Under the pieces are notes generated by a model, which made no database searches, was not told the DNA's origin, and saw only the letters and a list, made by a program, of their open reading frames with translations. From contig NZ_JANGCE010000020.1 in assembly GCF_024462775.1 (NCBI RefSeq), forward strand, positions 1 to 64,000: a stretch of 64,000 nucleotides of DNA. Direction: 5' to 3'. Positions 60,754 to 64,000 of this stretch are shown here, one piece after another (the first letter of the stretch is position 1; the number at the start of each line of letters is the position of its first letter). The translations under genes were made by a program, and so were the position numbers. The DNA is from Butyricicoccus faecihominis. GTDB taxonomy: Bacteria > Bacillota > Clostridia > Oscillospirales > Butyricicoccaceae.

Positions 60754-61635
60754 ATGGAACTGGAAAAGACGCTTCAAGAGGATATCGCCCTGATCGAGTC
60801 CGCGCTGCGCGACTACCTATCAGGTGAGAACGGCGAGGGCTATGACGAGATCTTCGACGCCGCGAAGTATGCGGCCCTTGCGGGCGGCAAGCGGCTGCGC
60901 CCCGTGATATTGTTGGAATTTTGCCGCCTGTGCGGCGGGCGCAAGCAGAAGGCGCTGCCTTTTGCCTGCGCGCTTGAAATGATCCACACGTATTCGCTCA
61001 TTCACGATGATCTGCCCTGTATGGACGACGACGACCTGCGCCGCGGCCGCCCGACCTGCCATAAGGTATACGGCGAAGCGACCGCTGTACTGGCGGGAGA
61101 CGGGCTGCTGACGCGGGCCTTTGAGACCATGGCAGGCGCGGACTGCGCGCCCGAGATCGCACTGGCCGCCATACGCTATATGTCCCGCGCCGCCGGTATG
61201 AATGGTATGATCGGCGGACAGGTGCTCGATATGGCGAGCGAGGGCAAGCAGATATCCCTTGATACGTTAAACCGCCTGCAGAAGCTAAAAACAGGCTGCT
61301 TGTTATGCGCCGCGGCCGCTGTCGGCTGTATCGCGGCGGGCAAAAGTGATGAGACAACGCTTGCCGCCGCAGAAATTTTTGGAAATAAGCTGGGCCTTGC
61401 CTTCCAGATCGAAGACGATCTGCTCGATATTGAAGGGGACGCGGCCGTGCTTGGAAAGTCGGTCGGTAAGGATGAAAAGAGCGAAAAATCAACCTTTCCC
61501 GCGCTGCTTGGCATGGAGAAGTGCCGGGAACTGGTCAATGCTCTTACCGATGAAGCCGTGGCTGCGCTCGATCATTTCGGGGGCGATCCGCTGCTTGAAG
61601 CCCTATCCCGCAGTCTGATCGGCCGGGTTAAATAA
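60754..61635 (+). CDS. ispA: Polyprenyl diphosphate synthase (IspA-type)
   Basis: A 293-aa prenyltransferase that condenses isopentenyl and allylic diphosphates, probably to farnesyl diphosphate. It has the first Asp-rich motif HDDLPCMDDDDLRRG and the second QIEDDLLDIEGD. AALAGGKRLRPVILLE binds substrate. Start ATG 60754 is 1 bp after the xseB stop. The xseA-xseB-ispA order is common in Clostridia. Confidence 0.94.
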   Translation: MELEKTLQEDIALIESALRDYLSGENGEGYDEIFDAAKYAALAGGKRLRPVILLEFCRLCGGRKQKALPFACALEMIHTYSLIHDDLPCMDDDDLRRGRPTCHKVYGEATAVLAGDGLLTRAFETMAGADCAPEIALAAIRYMSRAAGMNGMIGGQVLDMASEGKQISLDTLNRLQKLKTGCLLCAAAAVGCIAAGKSDETTLAAAEIFGNKLGLAFQIEDDLLDIEGDAAVLGKSVGKDEKSEKSTFPALLGMEKCRELVNALTDEAVAALDHFGGDPLLEALSRSLIGRVK

Positions 61636-61646
61636 ACGGATATGGA

Positions 61647-61686
61647 AAACGGTGCAAAGGCGAAATGCTTCTGCACCGTTTTTTTA
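61647..61686 (+). terminator. Terminator after ispA
   Basis: A 10-bp stem AAACGGTGCA/TGCACCGTTT with a 15-nt loop is followed by a run of T. Confidence 0.85.
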
Positions 61687-61791
61687 TCTTGATGGGGAAA
61701 TGCGCACGATAAAAACATGTAAACTGACAATGACAAAGGTGTAAAATGGCGGAGGTTTACTGCTCTACTGCTTTTTAGTATCAGTCAAGCA

Positions 61792-61820
61792 TTGCTATTT
61801 TTGCTTTGCTTTGCTATACT
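61792..61820 (+). promoter_or_regulatory. Candidate promoter of the diguanylate cyclase gene
   Basis: TTGCTA at 61792-61797 and TATACT at 61815-61820 are 17 bp apart. The spacer is a TTTGC repeat. Confidence 0.6.
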
Positions 61821-61944
61821 TTGATAAATGGGAGTATGAACAAAATAATACTTGTTGTGTGTGACGGCACAAGCAAAGCCATGTCCCGGACAAAAGCCGT
61901 GTAGCGAAGCCGAGATAGAGCGTTTGGAAAAACGGGGGTTTATA

Positions 61945-64000
61945 ATGGATACACAGCCTATTTCTTTCAGCAATGATGAACAAGCGGTTTTAGACCACAT
62001 TCCCGGCGGCGTCCTACAGTGTCTGGCTGACGATACATGGACGATGCTAGCGGTCAACCGAGGCTTTATCGATATGTTTGGATATTCCCGCGAGGAGCTG
62101 TCCGAATGGTTCGGCAACCGTTTTATAGAAATGATCGTGCCGGTGGATCGCGAGATTATGCAGCGCATGGCCGGGCAGCAGATCAAGAAGAACGGCAAGG
62201 CTATCGTCAACTGCCGGGTGCGCTGTAAAGACGGCGCGGGCAAATGGGTGCTGAACAGTATCGAAACGAGCCGTGACGCATCCGGCGGCGAGCGGATGTT
62301 TTGCGTTATGCTGGATGTAACGGAATCCAGAAACGACAGGGAAAAGCTGAGATTGTCTCTGGAACGTCATCGGATTATCATGGATCAGACGGCCGATATC
62401 ATTTTTGAATGGGACATTCGCGCGGATACCATGTTTTATTCCGCGAACTGGATGCGTAAATTCGGATATGAACCGATGACGGATGCAATCTCCTTGCAGC
62501 TGCCGCAGAATCAACATGTCCATCCGGAGGATATGCCGCAGCTGTTGGAGCTTATGAAAAATGCTCGGGAGGGCATACCCTATTCTTCGATCGAGATCCG
62601 CATACAGGACGCGGAGGAACGGTATATCTGGTGCCGCGTCCGTATCACCGATCAGTATGATGAGAACGGAAAGCCGCTGAAAACCGTGGGCGTGATCACC
62701 GATATCGACCGGGAAAAGCGTTTGGTAGACGATTTGCGGCGCCGGGCTGAGCGGGACGCGCTGACCGGGCTTTACAACCGTGAGGAGACCGAGCGGCAGA
62801 TTAAGCACTGTTTGGAGCGCTATCCTGAAGATATCTGCGCGCTTTTGATGATCGATATCGATAACTTCAAGCAGATCAACGACGGACAGGGGCACCTGTT
62901 CGGGGACGCGGTGCTGACCGAGCTGGCCGCGGGCATGAAGAAGCTGACCCGCCGGACCGATACGGTCGGAAGAATCGGCGGGGATGAATTCACGATATTT
63001 TTAAATAACCTGCCTTCCAAAGAAGTGGCGCAGGACAAGGCGGGCAAGCTTCTGGATATGTTCACCCATCTGTTCGAGGGAGAAAAATCCCTGACAGAGG
63101 TCACCTGCAGCATCGGCGCGGCGATCTATCCGGATGACGGTACCGATTTCCAATCGCTTTATCACAGCGCGGACCTCGCGCTGTATCGGGCCAAGAGCCA
63201 AGGGAAGAACCAATACGTGCTGTTCGATCCGAGGGACGCCGTGCCGATCAACCAGATCGGGTATTCCTCCATCGGCGCATCCATCGATTCGGATCAGCGC
63301 ACCGCGGGGCTGCAGGGCGACTTGGTCAGCTATGTGTTCCAAATCCTTTATGATACGGCGGATATGGAGTGCGCCATCCAACTGATCCTAGAGATCGTGG
63401 GCAAGCGCTTTGATGTAAGCCGGGCTTATATTTTTGAAAACAGTTCGGATGGAAAATATTGCGATAATACCTATGAATGGTGCAATGAGGGGATCGCCCC
63501 GGAAAAGGACAATTTACAACACTATCCCTATGAAGATGTAACGGGGTATAAGGATTTATTTAAAGACAACGCCATTTTCTATTGCCGCGACGTCCGTTCG
63601 CTCACGCCGGCGCAGGCGGCTCTTTTTGAAGGGCAAGGGATCTGCTCCACATTGCAGTGCGCGATCCGGGAGAACAATCAGTTTCGCGGGTTTGTAGGCT
63701 TTGACGAATGCACAGGCATGCGGATGTGGACCAAGGAAGAGATCGGCATTTTATCGCTAATCTCCCAAATGCTGACGATCTTTTTGGAAAAAAAACATGT
63801 GATGGAGCGCGACCGGCAAATGACGCTGCAGCTCAATACCATTCTAGATATGCAGGACGCCTATATTTACGCGGTCGATCAAACCAACTACGAGTTGCTT
63901 TACTTAAACCACAAAACAAAGGAGCTGGACGCTTCGGCGCGGGTCGGCATGCCATGCTACCGGGCGTTTTTCAGCAGAGAGAGCCCTTGCGAGACCTGTC
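61945..64000 (+). CDS. PAS-PAS-GGDEF-GAF-PAS signalling protein (partial)
   Basis: A diguanylate cyclase-like protein, truncated by the window's right edge after about 685 residues. Two PAS domains (about 15-130 and 135-260) precede a GGDEF domain with RIGGDEFTIFL at residues 345-349 and an RRTD inhibitory site five residues upstream. A GAF-like domain follows (about 450-615, FDVSRAYIFENSSDG), and then the start of a third PAS region with CYRAFFSRESPCETC. It should make c-di-GMP with product inhibition. An EAL or HD-GYP domain could lie past the edge. The ribosome-binding site is weak (CGGGGG). Confidence 0.9.
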   Translation, partial: MDTQPISFSNDEQAVLDHIPGGVLQCLADDTWTMLAVNRGFIDMFGYSREELSEWFGNRFIEMIVPVDREIMQRMAGQQIKKNGKAIVNCRVRCKDGAGKWVLNSIETSRDASGGERMFCVMLDVTESRNDREKLRLSLERHRIIMDQTADIIFEWDIRADTMFYSANWMRKFGYEPMTDAISLQLPQNQHVHPEDMPQLLELMKNAREGIPYSSIEIRIQDAEERYIWCRVRITDQYDENGKPLKTVGVITDIDREKRLVDDLRRRAERDALTGLYNREETERQIKHCLERYPEDICALLMIDIDNFKQINDGQGHLFGDAVLTELAAGMKKLTRRTDTVGRIGGDEFTIFLNNLPSKEVAQDKAGKLLDMFTHLFEGEKSLTEVTCSIGAAIYPDDGTDFQSLYHSADLALYRAKSQGKNQYVLFDPRDAVPINQIGYSSIGASIDSDQRTAGLQGDLVSYVFQILYDTADMECAIQLILEIVGKRFDVSRAYIFENSSDGKYCDNTYEWCNEGIAPEKDNLQHYPYEDVTGYKDLFKDNAIFYCRDVRSLTPAQAALFEGQGICSTLQCAIRENNQFRGFVGFDECTGMRMWTKEEIGILSLISQMLTIFLEKKHVMERDRQMTLQLNTILDMQDAYIYAVDQTNYELLYLNHKTKELDASARVGMPCYRAFFSRESPCETC

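Larger units (their letters stand above)
61636..61944. other. Gap before the diguanylate cyclase gene
   Basis: This 309-bp gap holds the ispA terminator, a promoter and a leader of about 120 nt. The leader segment 61862-61920 has repeated GCAAAGCC/AAAAGCC/GAAGCC patterns that suggest RNA structure, but it does not fit the c-di-GMP riboswitch consensus I know. Confidence 0.4.

Noticed and set aside
61862-61920. A standard c-di-GMP-I riboswitch before the GGDEF gene
   Set aside because: The conserved GGCAAACC and GGGACGCAAAGCC segments do not match well enough. It is listed only as an unexplained leader.
1-64000. CRISPR array, tRNA or rRNA genes, insertion sequences, prophage genes
   Set aside because: No spaced repeats, cloverleaf-like genes, transposase motifs or phage structural genes were seen.

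Overview
The window comes from a GC-rich, spore-forming, Gram-positive anaerobe of the class Clostridia. A complete spoIIIAA-AH operon, an RNA-level Phe-type T-box, three S-layer-homology (SLH) proteins, and clostridial gene orders (yceD-rpmF, der-plsY-gpsA, murB-rapZ-whiA-dnaE-pfkA, nusB-xseA-xseB-ispA) all point there. An Oscillospiraceae/Butyricicoccaceae-type lineage is my best guess. That placement is inferred from gene content and base composition, not from a marker comparison.

Layout. 1-11.7 kb: a carbohydrate-uptake island. A minus-strand sensory operon (membrane-anchored binding protein, YesM-type kinase, YesN/AraC-type regulator) diverges from a plus-strand operon for a lipoprotein binding protein, a double ATPase, two permeases, a metallo-beta-lactamase-fold hydrolase and a mannitol/fructuronate dehydrogenase-family enzyme. 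11.8-18.0 kb: a small zinc-ribbon protein with DegV, a membrane-anchored polysaccharide deacetylase, a YcdB-like SLH protein and an RluD-type pseudouridine synthase. 18.2-31.7 kb: housekeeping genes yceD, rpmF, a DUF512 radical-SAM protein, der, plsY, gpsA, murB, rapZ, whiA, dnaE, pfkA and an SDR reductase. 31.9-36.6 kb: a BCCT transporter, a xylose-isomerase-like TIM-barrel enzyme and a sigma-54 activator. The 456-bp gap inside this cluster carries a 24-bp inverted repeat, several copies of the half-site TGCAAAT and a sigma-54-like promoter. 36.6-43.0 kb: two large SLH surface proteins, the first behind a structured leader that may hide its ribosome-binding site. 43.0-50.4 kb: a minus-strand aromatic amino-acid operon (DAHP synthase, aroB, aroC, pheA, aroA, fused aroE-aroK) driven by a consensus promoter and a T-box. 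The SLH phosphodiester glycosidase follows it closely. 50.5-57.6 kb: spoIIIAA-AH, an Asp23 protein and two lipoproteins. 57.7-64 kb: nusB, a TsaD-like paralogue, xseA, xseB, a prenyl synthase and a PAS-PAS-GGDEF-GAF-PAS protein cut off by the right edge.

How the parts work together. The first island looks like sense-and-import machinery for a sugar or sugar acid, with two linked catabolic enzymes of unknown substrate. The BCCT/TIM-barrel/sigma-54 cluster looks like an inducible uptake-and-use unit for a quaternary-ammonium-like or related compound. It is the strongest candidate here for an undescribed system, together with the regulatory DNA in its middle. Most other genes are standard core functions. 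No tRNA, rRNA, CRISPR array, insertion sequence or prophage was recognised.
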